From positions 1-13,030 of the forward strand of contig JALWJU010000418.1 of NCBI GenBank assembly GCA_026997055.1: a DNA stretch of 13,030 bases, written 5' to 3'. Within the stretch, counting starts at the first letter, position 1, and each line of letters starts with the position of its first letter. The stretch comes from Paracoccaceae bacterium. GTDB taxonomy: Bacteria > Pseudomonadota > Alphaproteobacteria > Rhodobacterales > Rhodobacteraceae. Of this stretch, positions 6,401 through 13,030 are shown in pieces. The notes below the pieces were generated by a model. That model was not told where the DNA came from. It did not search any database and saw nothing but the letters and a program-made list of their open reading frames with translations. A program made the translations under genes and the position numbers.

Positions 6401-7753
6401 ATGACTTCATCCAAATTCACCCGGCGCGGCCTGCTGAAGACCGGCGCTGCCGCGGGCGTGACCCTGGCAACCCCGCAATTGCTCCTGGCCGGCAGCCATG
6501 CGGGCTTTACCAATGCCCCCACCGGCTCCACCGTCACCCTCGGCTTCAACGTGCCCCAGACCGGGCCCTATTCCGAAGAGGGTCTCGATGAGCTGCGCGC
6601 CCAGGAACTGGCGGTCGAGCACCTCAATGGCATCGGCGACGGCGGCATGCTCAATACCTTCTCCTCGAAGGCGCTCGACGGCACCGGCATCCTCGGCAAG
6701 AAGGTCGAGTTCGTCACCGGCGATACCCAGACCAAGTCCGACGCCGCGCGCGCCAGCGCCAAGTCGATGATCGAGAAGGACAAGGTGGTGATGATCAATG
6801 GCGGCTCCTCCTCGGGCGTGGCCATTGCCGTTCAGGGCCTGTGCCAGGAGGCGGGCATCATCTTCATGGCCGGCCTGACCCACTCCAACGACACCACCGG
6901 CAAGGACCGCAAGGCCAATGGCTTCCGCCATTTCTTCAACGCCTACATGTCCGGCGCCGCGCTCGCTCCGGTGCTGAAGAACGCCTACGGCACCGACCGG
7001 CGCGCCTATCACCTGACCGCCGACTACACCTGGGGCTGGACCCAGGAAGAGTCGCTCAAGGCCTCGACCGAGGCGATCGGCTGGGAGACCGTCAAGACCG
7101 TGCGCACCCCGGTGGGCGCCGGCGACTTCTCCTCCTATATCGCCCCGGTGCTGAACTCGGGCGCCGACGTGCTGATCCTCAACCATTACGGCGGCGACAT
7201 GATCAACTCGCTGACCCAGGCGGTGCAGTTCGGCCTGCGCGACAAGGTGGTGAACGGCAAGAATTTCGAGATCGTGGTGCCGCTCTACTCGGAGCTGATG
7301 GCCGCCGGCGCCGGCGAGAACATCAAGGGCGTGTTCGGCTCGATGAACTGGAACTGGCAGCTGCCCGACGAGGGCACCAGGGCCTTCGTCAAGTCGTTCG
7401 GCGAGAAATATGGCCGTCCGCCGTCCAACTCCGCCCAGACCTGCTACGTGCAGACCCTGCTCTATGCCGATGCGGTGACCCGCGCGGGCTCCTTCAACCC
7501 CTGCGCGGTGGTCGAGGCGCTCGAAGGCTTCGAGTTCGACGGGCTGGGCAACGGCCCGACGCTCTACCGCGCCGAGGATCACCAGTGCTTCAAGGACGTG
7601 CTGGTGATGAAGGGCGCCGAAAACCCGACCAACCAGTACGACACGCTGGAAATCGTCGAGGTGACCCCGCGCGCCCAGGTCGAATATGCGCCGAATCACC
7701 CGATGTTCGGCGGCGACGAGGCCAGCTTGGGCAGCTGCAACGCGGGCGCCTGA
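6401..7753 (+). CDS. Tat-exported ABC transporter substrate-binding protein (branched-chain amino acid/HAAT type)
   Basis: A 450-residue periplasmic binding protein of the Peripla_BP_6 (LivJ-like) class. It begins with a twin-arginine signal (TRRGLLK, Arg8-Arg9, then a hydrophobic stretch to about residue 30) and is probably cut near 30-34. The mature part opens with 'VTLGFNVPQTGPYSEEG' (45-61), the typical first strand and ligand loop of HAAT binding proteins, and goes on with 'KKVEFVTGDTQTKSDAARAS' and 'VVMINGGSSSGVAIAVQGLC'. The ATG at 6401 follows GGGAGGAAAGC; longer in-frame starts lack such a site and would spoil the signal. At least five Cys (148, 348, 368, 396, 446) may form disulphides, consistent with export after folding. 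It heads the transporter operon. The substrate cannot be read from sequence; branched-chain or other amino acids, amides or small carboxylate-linked compounds are all possible. Confidence 0.9.
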   Translation: MTSSKFTRRGLLKTGAAAGVTLATPQLLLAGSHAGFTNAPTGSTVTLGFNVPQTGPYSEEGLDELRAQELAVEHLNGIGDGGMLNTFSSKALDGTGILGKKVEFVTGDTQTKSDAARASAKSMIEKDKVVMINGGSSSGVAIAVQGLCQEAGIIFMAGLTHSNDTTGKDRKANGFRHFFNAYMSGAALAPVLKNAYGTDRRAYHLTADYTWGWTQEESLKASTEAIGWETVKTVRTPVGAGDFSSYIAPVLNSGADVLILNHYGGDMINSLTQAVQFGLRDKVVNGKNFEIVVPLYSELMAAGAGENIKGVFGSMNWNWQLPDEGTRAFVKSFGEKYGRPPSNSAQTCYVQTLLYADAVTRAGSFNPCAVVEALEGFEFDGLGNGPTLYRAEDHQCFKDVLVMKGAENPTNQYDTLEIVEVTPRAQVEYAPNHPMFGGDEASLGSCNAGA

Positions 7754-7762
7754 TCGCATCTT

Positions 7763-7789
7763 TCCGGGGCGGGCCGCTCCCGCCCCGGA
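7763..7789 (+). promoter_or_regulatory. Strong intergenic hairpin between binding-protein and permease genes
   Basis: A perfect 11-bp stem (TCCGGGGCGGG / CCCGCCCCGGA) with the 5-nt loop CCGCT starts 9 nt after the binding-protein stop codon. No T-run follows, so it is not a classic terminator. In transporter operons such stems often protect the 3' end of the binding-protein mRNA or partly terminate, giving more binding protein than permease; that role is inferred. Confidence 0.75.
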
Positions 7790-7844
7790 TCCTTCAAGAA
7801 AACGACCGCGCCGGAAAGGCCGCGGCTTGCAACGGGTGGGGGAC

Positions 7845-8876
7845 ATGGACGCCATTTTCCTGCAGATACTGAACGGGCTCGACAAGGGCTCCGCCTATGC
7901 GCTGATCGCGCTGGGGCTGACGCTGATCTTCGGCACGCTCGGCGTGGTGAACTTCGCCCACGGGGCGCTGTTCATGCTCGGCGCCTTCTGCGCGGTGACG
8001 CTGCAAAAGCTGTTCGGCCTCTCCTATACGGTGATCGACGAGACCCAGAAGGATTTCCTCGGCAATCCGCTGAAGGTCGAGGTCTCCTATCTCGAGGGCT
8101 GGTTCGGCCCCGAGATCGGCGGCGCGCTGGCCGACTGGTCGGTGCCGCTGTCGATCCTGCTGGCGATCCCGATCATGGTGGCGATCGGCTTCGTGATGGA
8201 GCGCGGGCTGATCAAGCATTTCTACAAGCGCCCGCACGCGGACCAGATCCTGGTGACCTTCGGGCTCGCGATCGTGCTGCAGGAGGTGGTCAAGTATTTC
8301 TTCGGCGCCAACCCGATCCAGACTCCGGCGCCGCAGGCCTTTCGCGGCGCGCTGGATTTCGGCGTGCTGGTGGGTTTCGAGCCCGGCGCGGTGATCTATC
8401 CCTTCTGGCGGCTGATATACTTCCTGTTCGCCGCGGTGCTGATCGGCGCGGTGTTCGCCTTCCTGCGCTTTACCACTTTCGGCATGGTGGTGCGCGCGGG
8501 GATGGCGGATCGCGAGACGGTCGGCCTGCTGGGCATCAATATCGACCGGCGCTTCACCATCATGTTCGGCATGGCCAGCGCCGTGGCCGGGCTTGCCGGC
8601 GTGATGTACACGCCGATCCTCAGCCCGCATTATCACATGGGCATGGACTTTCTGGTGATCAGCTTCGTGGTCGTGGTGGTGGGCGGCATGGGCAGCCTGC
8701 CCGGAGCGGTGGCGGCGGGCTTCCTGCTCGGCATCCTGCAGAGCTTCGCCTCGATGAACGAGATCAAGGCCGTGATCCCCGGCATCGACCAGGTGATCAT
8801 CTACCTCGTGGCAATCGTGATCCTGCTCGTGCGCCCGCGCGGGCTGATGGGCAAGGCCGGCGTGATGGAGGAATAG
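7845..8876 (+). CDS. livH: ABC transporter permease, LivH family
   Basis: A 343-residue inner-membrane permease. It starts 'LNGLDKGSAYALIALGLTLI' (9-28) and carries the LivH-type 'VVNFAHGALFMLGAF' (34-48), the cytoplasmic coupling loop 'RAGMADRETVGLLGINI' (217-233), and a terminal 'RPRGLMGKAG'. About eight hydrophobic segments are visible. It is longer than enterobacterial LivH (about 308 residues), mainly through a periplasmic insert at about 60-98. The ATG at 7845 is preceded by GGTGGGGGAC, and the open frame further upstream runs through the hairpin and the end of the previous gene, so it is not used. It pairs with LivM, starting 4 nt downstream, to form the membrane channel. The symbol gives the family, not proven leucine transport. 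Confidence 0.9.
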   Translation: MDAIFLQILNGLDKGSAYALIALGLTLIFGTLGVVNFAHGALFMLGAFCAVTLQKLFGLSYTVIDETQKDFLGNPLKVEVSYLEGWFGPEIGGALADWSVPLSILLAIPIMVAIGFVMERGLIKHFYKRPHADQILVTFGLAIVLQEVVKYFFGANPIQTPAPQAFRGALDFGVLVGFEPGAVIYPFWRLIYFLFAAVLIGAVFAFLRFTTFGMVVRAGMADRETVGLLGINIDRRFTIMFGMASAVAGLAGVMYTPILSPHYHMGMDFLVISFVVVVVGGMGSLPGAVAAGFLLGILQSFASMNEIKAVIPGIDQVIIYLVAIVILLVRPRGLMGKAGVMEE

Positions 8877-8880
8877 AGAC

Positions 8881-10125
8881 ATGCTCGGACTGAACAAGCG
8901 CGACACCCGCTTCCTGATCATCGTCATCCTGCTGACGCTGTTCACCCCCTTCCTGCTGCAGCCCTTTCCCGAAGAGAGCGCGCTTGCGCAGTTCAACGGC
9001 GGCTACCCGGACCTCATGGCCAAGATCGCGATCTTCGGCATCTTCGCCATGGGCTTCAACATCCTCTTCGGCCTCACCGGCTATCTGAGCTTCGGCCACG
9101 CGGCCTTTCTCGGGGTCGGCTCCTATGCGGCGGTATGGATGTTCAAGCTTCTGACGATGAACGTGTTCCCGGCGATCATCGTGGCGGTTCTGGTGGCCGG
9201 GCTCTTCTCCGCGGTCATCGGCTACATCAGCCTGCGCCGGTCGGGGATCTACTTTTCGATCCTGACGCTGGCCATGGCCGAGATGTCCTACCGGCTGGCC
9301 TATTCGGTGCTGACCCCGATCACCAACGGCGAGACCGGGCTCCAGGTGCGCGACAGCGATCCGCGCATCCTCGACGGGGCAGACGCGGCGCAATATCCGA
9401 ACCTGTTCGGGCTGGAACTGTCGCAATCCTGGAAGCTGGAACTGGCCAGCCATGTCTTCACCTTCAATGTCGGCTTCTATTTCTGCGCGGTGGTGGCGAT
9501 CGTCATGTTCTACATTTCCCTGCGCATCGCCCGCTCGCCCTTCGGCCTGGTGCTCAAGGCGATCAAGTCGAACCAGACCCGGCTGAACTATACCGGCATG
9601 AATACCCGCCCCTACACGCTCGCGGCCTTTGTCATCTCGGGCATGTATGCCGGGCTTGCCGGCGGCCTGATGGCGGTGATGGACCCGCTGGCGGGCGCCG
9701 AGCGCATGGTCTGGACCGCCTCGGGAGAGGTGGTGATCATGACCATCCTGGGCGGGGCCGGCACGCTGCTGGGGCCGGTGCTCGGCGCGGGCGCGATCAA
9801 GTATCTGGAGAACATCTTCTCCAAGATCAATGAAAACGTCCTGCACGAGTGGTTCGCCTTCCTGCCCGACGGGATGGAGGATGCGGTGATCTGGCTCATC
9901 GCCCGTTTCACCGGCGAAGGCTGGCACCTGACGCTGGGCGTCATGTTCATGGCTGTCGTGATCTTCCTGCCCGGCGGGCTGGTCGAAGGCGGCGGGCGGA
10001 TCGCCGCCTGGTTCCGGCGCAAGCCCGCTGCCGGCGCTGGCGCTGGCGGTGGCGATGGCGACGGCGATGGCGACCCGGAGCACCACCCGAAACCGACCCC
10101 CCGCATTGCCACTCTGGGAGACTGA
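8881..10125 (+). CDS. livM: ABC transporter permease, LivM family, with Gly/Asp-rich C-terminal tail
   Basis: A 414-residue permease. Family marks are 'FGIFAMGFNILFGLTGYLSF' (52-71) followed by GHAAFLGVGSYAA (72-84), the 'RRSGIYFSILTLAMAEM' segment (119-135), a coupling loop around 'LKAIKSNQTRLNYTGMN' (225-241), and the terminal 'FLPGGLVEG'. About nine or ten hydrophobic segments are visible. The start is 4 nt after the livH stop, with GGAGGAA as ribosome site inside the end of livH. Residues 383-414 are an added low-complexity tail (Ala/Gly, then alternating Gly-Asp at 391-398, then His/Pro) encoded by a hexanucleotide repeat. It should face the cytoplasm, and I know of no such tail in characterised LivM proteins. 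Confidence 0.9.
   Translation: MLGLNKRDTRFLIIVILLTLFTPFLLQPFPEESALAQFNGGYPDLMAKIAIFGIFAMGFNILFGLTGYLSFGHAAFLGVGSYAAVWMFKLLTMNVFPAIIVAVLVAGLFSAVIGYISLRRSGIYFSILTLAMAEMSYRLAYSVLTPITNGETGLQVRDSDPRILDGADAAQYPNLFGLELSQSWKLELASHVFTFNVGFYFCAVVAIVMFYISLRIARSPFGLVLKAIKSNQTRLNYTGMNTRPYTLAAFVISGMYAGLAGGLMAVMDPLAGAERMVWTASGEVVIMTILGGAGTLLGPVLGAGAIKYLENIFSKINENVLHEWFAFLPDGMEDAVIWLIARFTGEGWHLTLGVMFMAVVIFLPGGLVEGGGRIAAWFRRKPAAGAGAGGGDGDGDGDPEHHPKPTPRIATLGD
10033..10074. repeat. Seven in-frame hexanucleotide units in the 3' end of livM
   Basis: GGCGNY occurs seven times in a row (GGCGCT twice, GGCGGT, then GGCGAT/GGCGAC alternating). It encodes Gly-Ala, Gly-Gly and Gly-Asp pairs, residues 385-398 of LivM. 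The unit keeps the frame, so slippage would change tail length only. Confidence 0.85.
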
Positions 10126-10129
10126 ACGA

Positions 10130-10885
10130 ATGGCCATTCTCGAAGTCAAAGATGTCTCCAAGCGCTTCGGCGGCCTGCAGGCGCTCAGGGACGTGAACCT
10201 CTCGGTCGCCGAAAACACCGTGCACGCGATCATCGGCCCCAACGGCGCCGGCAAGTCCACCCTGCTCAACTGCCTCGTCGGCAAGCTCACGCCCGATACC
10301 GGATCGGTGCTGTTTCAGGGCCAGTCGGTGCTGGGCCGCAAGCCCCACGAGATCAACCAGATGGGCATATCGCGGGTGTTCCAGACCCCGGAGATCTTCG
10401 GCGACCTGAGCGTGCAGGAAAACATGCTGATCCCGGTCTTCGCCAAGCGCGACGGCGCCTTTCGCCTGCATCCCTTCGAAACCGTCGAGCATGAGCGCGA
10501 AGTGATCGACGAGGCCATGGCCGCGCTCGAGGAATTCGGCATGGCCGACAAGCGCCACATGCACGCGGCCAGCCTGAGCCGCGGCGACAAGCGCCGCCTG
10601 GAAATGGCCATGTGCCTCGTGCAGCGCCCGCGCCTGCTGCTGCTCGACGAGCCCACCGCCGGCATGGCCCGCGCCAATACCAACCGCACCATCGAGCTGT
10701 TGCGCGAGATCATGGAGCGGCGCGACATCACCATGGTGATCATCGAGCACGACATGCATGTGGTGTTTTCGCTCGCCGACCGGATCACGGTGCTGGCCCA
10801 GGGCATGCCGCTGGTCGAGGATACGCCGGAAAACATCAAGGGCCACCCGAAGGTGAAGGAAGCCTATCTGGGCGAAGCGGCGTGA
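10130..10885 (+). CDS. livG: ABC transporter ATP-binding protein, LivG family
   Basis: A 251-residue ATPase on the cytoplasmic side of the transporter. Walker A is GPNGAGKS (36-43), the Q-loop Gln is 85 (RVFQTPEIF), the signature is LSRGDKR (149-155), Walker B is RLLLLDE with catalytic Glu174, and the H-loop is His207 (IIEHDMHVV). The signature has Arg-Gly-Asp in place of the usual GGQ or YGQ, yet the surrounding helix is intact, so the protein is probably active. The start is 4 nt after the livM stop, with GGGAG (10116-10120) ahead of it. The same frame stays open to 10049 but that stretch lies inside livM and precedes the family-typical 'LEVKDVSKRFGGLQAL' opening. Confidence 0.92.
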   Translation: MAILEVKDVSKRFGGLQALRDVNLSVAENTVHAIIGPNGAGKSTLLNCLVGKLTPDTGSVLFQGQSVLGRKPHEINQMGISRVFQTPEIFGDLSVQENMLIPVFAKRDGAFRLHPFETVEHEREVIDEAMAALEEFGMADKRHMHAASLSRGDKRRLEMAMCLVQRPRLLLLDEPTAGMARANTNRTIELLREIMERRDITMVIIEHDMHVVFSLADRITVLAQGMPLVEDTPENIKGHPKVKEAYLGEAA

Positions 10886-10901
10886 AGGGGGACGAGGGAG
10901 C

Positions 10902-11630
10902 ATGAGCGATAAAAGTCACAACGAACCCGCCTATTTCTCGGTCTGGGACATCCACGCCTATTACGGCGAGAGCTACATCGTCCAGGGGGTGAGCTTCAAC
11001 GTGCACGAAGGCGAGATCCTCGCCCTTCTGGGGCGCAACGGGGCCGGCAAGACCTCGACCCTGCGCGCGCTCGCGCGCCTTGCCAGCCCCGAGCTCACCC
11101 ATGGCGAAATCTGGCTCGACCACCAGCCGCTGCACGGGATGCAGGCCTTCGAGGCTGCGCAGGCGGGTATCGGGCTGGTGCCCGAGGACCGGCGCATCAT
11201 CCAGGGGCTGACGGTGGAGGAAAACCTCCAGCTCGCCCAGATCGCCCCGCCGGTGGGCTGGTCGCTGGAGCGGATCTACGAGCTTTTCCCGCGCCTCAGG
11301 GAGCGCCGTCGGCAGGAGGGCACCACGCTCAGCGGCGGCGAGCAGCAGATGCTGGCCATTGCCCGGGCGCTGGCGCGCGACATCAAGGTGCTGCTGCTCG
11401 ACGAGCCCTATGAGGGTCTTGCGCCGGTGATCGTGGACGAGATCGAAAAGACGCTCGACGTCATCAAGGAGCAGGGCATCACCACCATCCTGGTGGAGCA
11501 GAACGCCCTGCGCGCCCTGGAGCTGGCCGACCGCGCGGTGATCCTCGACACCGGCAACGTGGTCTTTGACGGTACCGCCCGGGAGGTGCTGGACAATGAC
11601 GCGCTGCGCCACGAATATCTGGCCATCTGA
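10902..11630 (+). CDS. livF: ABC transporter ATP-binding protein, LivF family
   Basis: A 242-residue ATPase, partner of LivG. Walker A is GRNGAGKT (44-51), the signature is canonical LSGGEQQ (143-149), and Walker B is VLLLDEPYEGLAP with catalytic Glu168. The H-loop position carries Gln (VEQNALRAL), as is usual in LivF. 'VPEDRRIIQGLTVEENL' (93-109) is also LivF-like. The ATG is 16 nt after the livG stop, with GAGGGAG directly upstream. With one non-canonical (LivG) and one canonical signature, the two ATP sites may be unequal. It is the last transporter gene, 89 nt before acs. Confidence 0.92.
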   Translation: MSDKSHNEPAYFSVWDIHAYYGESYIVQGVSFNVHEGEILALLGRNGAGKTSTLRALARLASPELTHGEIWLDHQPLHGMQAFEAAQAGIGLVPEDRRIIQGLTVEENLQLAQIAPPVGWSLERIYELFPRLRERRRQEGTTLSGGEQQMLAIARALARDIKVLLLDEPYEGLAPVIVDEIEKTLDVIKEQGITTILVEQNALRALELADRAVILDTGNVVFDGTAREVLDNDALRHEYLAI

Positions 11631-11674
11631 GCCGGGGTCGCCATAAGGGGGATTCCGGAAGTTTGAAGAAGATT

Positions 11675-11707
11675 GATATCCGACAGACATCCGAGCCATA
11701 TCCGAAA
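11675..11707 (+). repeat. Three tandem 11-bp direct repeats upstream of acs
   Basis: The units are GATATCCGACA, GACATCCGAGC and CATATCCGAAA. The core ATCCGA recurs at 11678, 11689 and 11700, exactly 11 bp apart, close to one helical turn. The array ends 12 nt before the acs ATG and overlaps a weak promoter-like pair (TTGATA at 11673-11678, CATATC at 11697-11702, 18-bp spacer). It may be a regulator-binding array acting on acs; no binding protein can be named. Confidence 0.6.
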
Positions 11708-11719
11708 GAGAGCCAGGAA

Positions 11720-13030
11720 ATGACCGAAACCAAGATGTATCCGCCCTCCCCCGAATTCGTCGCCCAGGCGCATATCGACGCGGCGAAATACCGGGAGATG
11801 TATGCCGCCTCCATGGAGGACCCAGAGGGCTTCTGGGCCGAGCAGGCGAAGCGGCTCGACTGGTTCAAGGCCCCGACGAAGATCAAGAATACCAGCTTCG
11901 ATTATCCGAACGTGTCGATCCGGTGGTTCGAGGATGGCGAGCTCAACGTCACCGTCAACTGCATCGACCGCCACCTGCCCGCGCGCGCCGCGCAGACCGC
12001 GATCATCTGGGAGAGCGACGATCCCGAGGTGGACAGGGCGATCAGCTACGGCGAGCTTTCCGAGCAGGTGCAGAAGCTCGCCAATGTCTACAAGTCGCTG
12101 GGCATCGGCAAGGGCGACCGGGTGGTGCTCTACATGCCGATGATCCCGCAAGCGGCCTATGCGATGCTGGCCTGCGCGCGCATCGGCGCGATCCACTCGG
12201 TGGTGTTTGCGGGCTTCTCGCCCGAGGCGCTGGCGAGCCGCATCACCGATTGCGGCGCCTCACTGGTGGTCACCGCCGACGAAGCGCCGCGCGGCGGGCG
12301 CAACACCCCGCTCAAGGCCAATGTGGACGCGGCGCTCGAGATTGCCGGCGACGTGAAAACCCTCGTGGTCGAACGCACCGGCGCGGACGTGCCCATGAAG
12401 GAGGGGCGCGACCACTCCTACAGCGCGCTGATGGAGACCGCCTCGCCGGAATGTCCGCCCGAGGTGATGAATGCCGAAGACCCGCTCTTCATCCTCTACA
12501 CCTCCGGCTCCACCGGCAAGCCCAAGGGCGTGCTGCACACGACCGGCGGCTACCTGCTCTGGGCCTCGATCACCCACCAATACACCTTCGACTACCACGA
12601 CGGCGACATCTACTGGTGCACCGCCGATGTGGGCTGGGTGACCGGGCACTCCTATATCGTCTATGGCCCGCTGGCCAATGGTGCGACCACGCTGATGTTC
12701 GAAGGCGTGCCGACCTGGCCCGATGCCGGCCGCTTCTGGGCCGTGGTCGAAAAGCACAAGGTGAACCAGTTCTACACCGCGCCCACGGCGATCCGCGCGC
12801 TGATGGCACACGGAAGCGCGCCGGTCGAGGCGCACGACCTCACAAGCCTCAAGCTGCTGGGCACGGTGGGCGAGCCGATCAACCCGGAAGCCTGGCTCTG
12901 GTACAACGAAGTGGTGGGCAAGGGCCGCTGCCCGATCGTGGACACCTGGTGGCAGACCGAGACCGGCGGCCACATGCTCACCCCGCTCCCCGGCGCCACC
13001 CCCACCAAGCGCGGCGCGGCGACGCCGCCG
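11720..13030 (+). CDS. acs: Acetyl-CoA synthetase, 5' two-thirds (runs off the window)
   Basis: Acetate-CoA ligase (AMP-forming): acetate + ATP + CoA to acetyl-CoA through acetyl-AMP, in the cytoplasm. 437 codons are present of an expected 650 or so; the window edge, not a mutation, ends it. Residues 30-100 carry the Acs-type N-terminus (WFKAPTKIKNTSFDYPN, VNCIDRHL). The ATP loop is YTSGSTGKPKG (260-270), then 'YWCTADVGWVTGHSY', then VDTWWQTETGG (407-417) with Trp411, the equivalent of the Trp that limits the acyl pocket to acetate in Salmonella Acs. The regulatory acetylated Lys lies beyond the edge. The ATG at 11720 follows AGGAA closely and fits the usual family start. It lies downstream of livF on the same strand with an 89-nt gap holding the 11-bp repeats, so it may have its own promoter. 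Confidence 0.95.
   Translation, partial: MTETKMYPPSPEFVAQAHIDAAKYREMYAASMEDPEGFWAEQAKRLDWFKAPTKIKNTSFDYPNVSIRWFEDGELNVTVNCIDRHLPARAAQTAIIWESDDPEVDRAISYGELSEQVQKLANVYKSLGIGKGDRVVLYMPMIPQAAYAMLACARIGAIHSVVFAGFSPEALASRITDCGASLVVTADEAPRGGRNTPLKANVDAALEIAGDVKTLVVERTGADVPMKEGRDHSYSALMETASPECPPEVMNAEDPLFILYTSGSTGKPKGVLHTTGGYLLWASITHQYTFDYHDGDIYWCTADVGWVTGHSYIVYGPLANGATTLMFEGVPTWPDAGRFWAVVEKHKVNQFYTAPTAIRALMAHGSAPVEAHDLTSLKLLGTVGEPINPEAWLWYNEVVGKGRCPIVDTWWQTETGGHMLTPLPGATPTKRGAATPP

Noticed and set aside
7763..7789. Rho-independent terminator after the binding-protein gene
   Set aside because: The stem is strong but followed by TCCTTCAAG rather than a T-run, and the permease genes downstream need read-through.
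11663..11719. In-frame TTG at 11663 that would extend Acs by 19 residues
   Set aside because: The added codons have low third-position G+C compared with the gene, the stretch is the 11-bp repeat array, and known Acs proteins start close to the ATG at 11720.

Overview
The window is about two-thirds G+C and is packed with genes. Gene content and protein sequence style point to an alphaproteobacterium, most likely of the Rhodobacterales (Rhodobacteraceae/Paracoccaceae). Clues are a short-chain fatty acyl-CoA regulator of the type common there, an atypical FliM/FliN-domain protein, a CbrA/CrbS-like transporter-kinase with a stand-alone receiver, and a LivG whose ABC signature reads LSRGDKR. No rRNA, tRNA, CRISPR, insertion sequence or phage gene was seen. 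The assignment rests on recognising families by eye; no database search was run.

Left half (9-6183), all on the minus strand, in transcription order: a ScfR-family transcription regulator (6183-4873); a single-domain response regulator (4758-4387); a small two-helix membrane protein (4385-4065); a fused sodium/solute symporter-histidine kinase (4061-1365); and a FliM/FliN-type SpoA-domain protein with a long acidic Pro/Asp-rich tail (1283-9). The receiver, small protein and kinase are separated by 1 and 3 nt and are surely one operon, with its own likely promoter in the 114-nt gap after scfR. The SpoA gene may have a further promoter, because a CtrA-like box lies 53 nt upstream of it.

Right half (6401-13030), all on the plus strand: a complete branched-chain-amino-acid-type (HAAT) ABC transporter, made of a Tat-exported binding protein, LivH, LivM, LivG and LivF, followed by the first 437 codons of acetyl-CoA synthetase (acs), cut by the window edge. 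A strong hairpin separates the binding-protein gene from the rest.

The two halves diverge from a 217-bp regulatory region (6184-6400). It holds two similar half-site/N4/half-site operators whose centres are 32 bp apart (three helical turns) and a sigma70-like promoter facing the transporter genes. A second control region before acs holds three exact-phase 11-bp direct repeats.

Taken together, the locus looks like a sensing-and-uptake unit for a small carboxylate or related acyl compound. The SLC5-type kinase and receiver would sense or transport it, ScfR would read acyl-CoA, the ABC transporter would import a substrate, and Acs would activate acetate. The most unusual point is that the middle of ScfR contains a stretch strongly resembling a histidine-kinase dimerisation/phosphotransfer hairpin, with a retained His-Glu and no ATPase domain. 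The neighbouring receiver has no output domain. A direct receiver-to-ScfR link is a testable hypothesis, not something the sequence proves.
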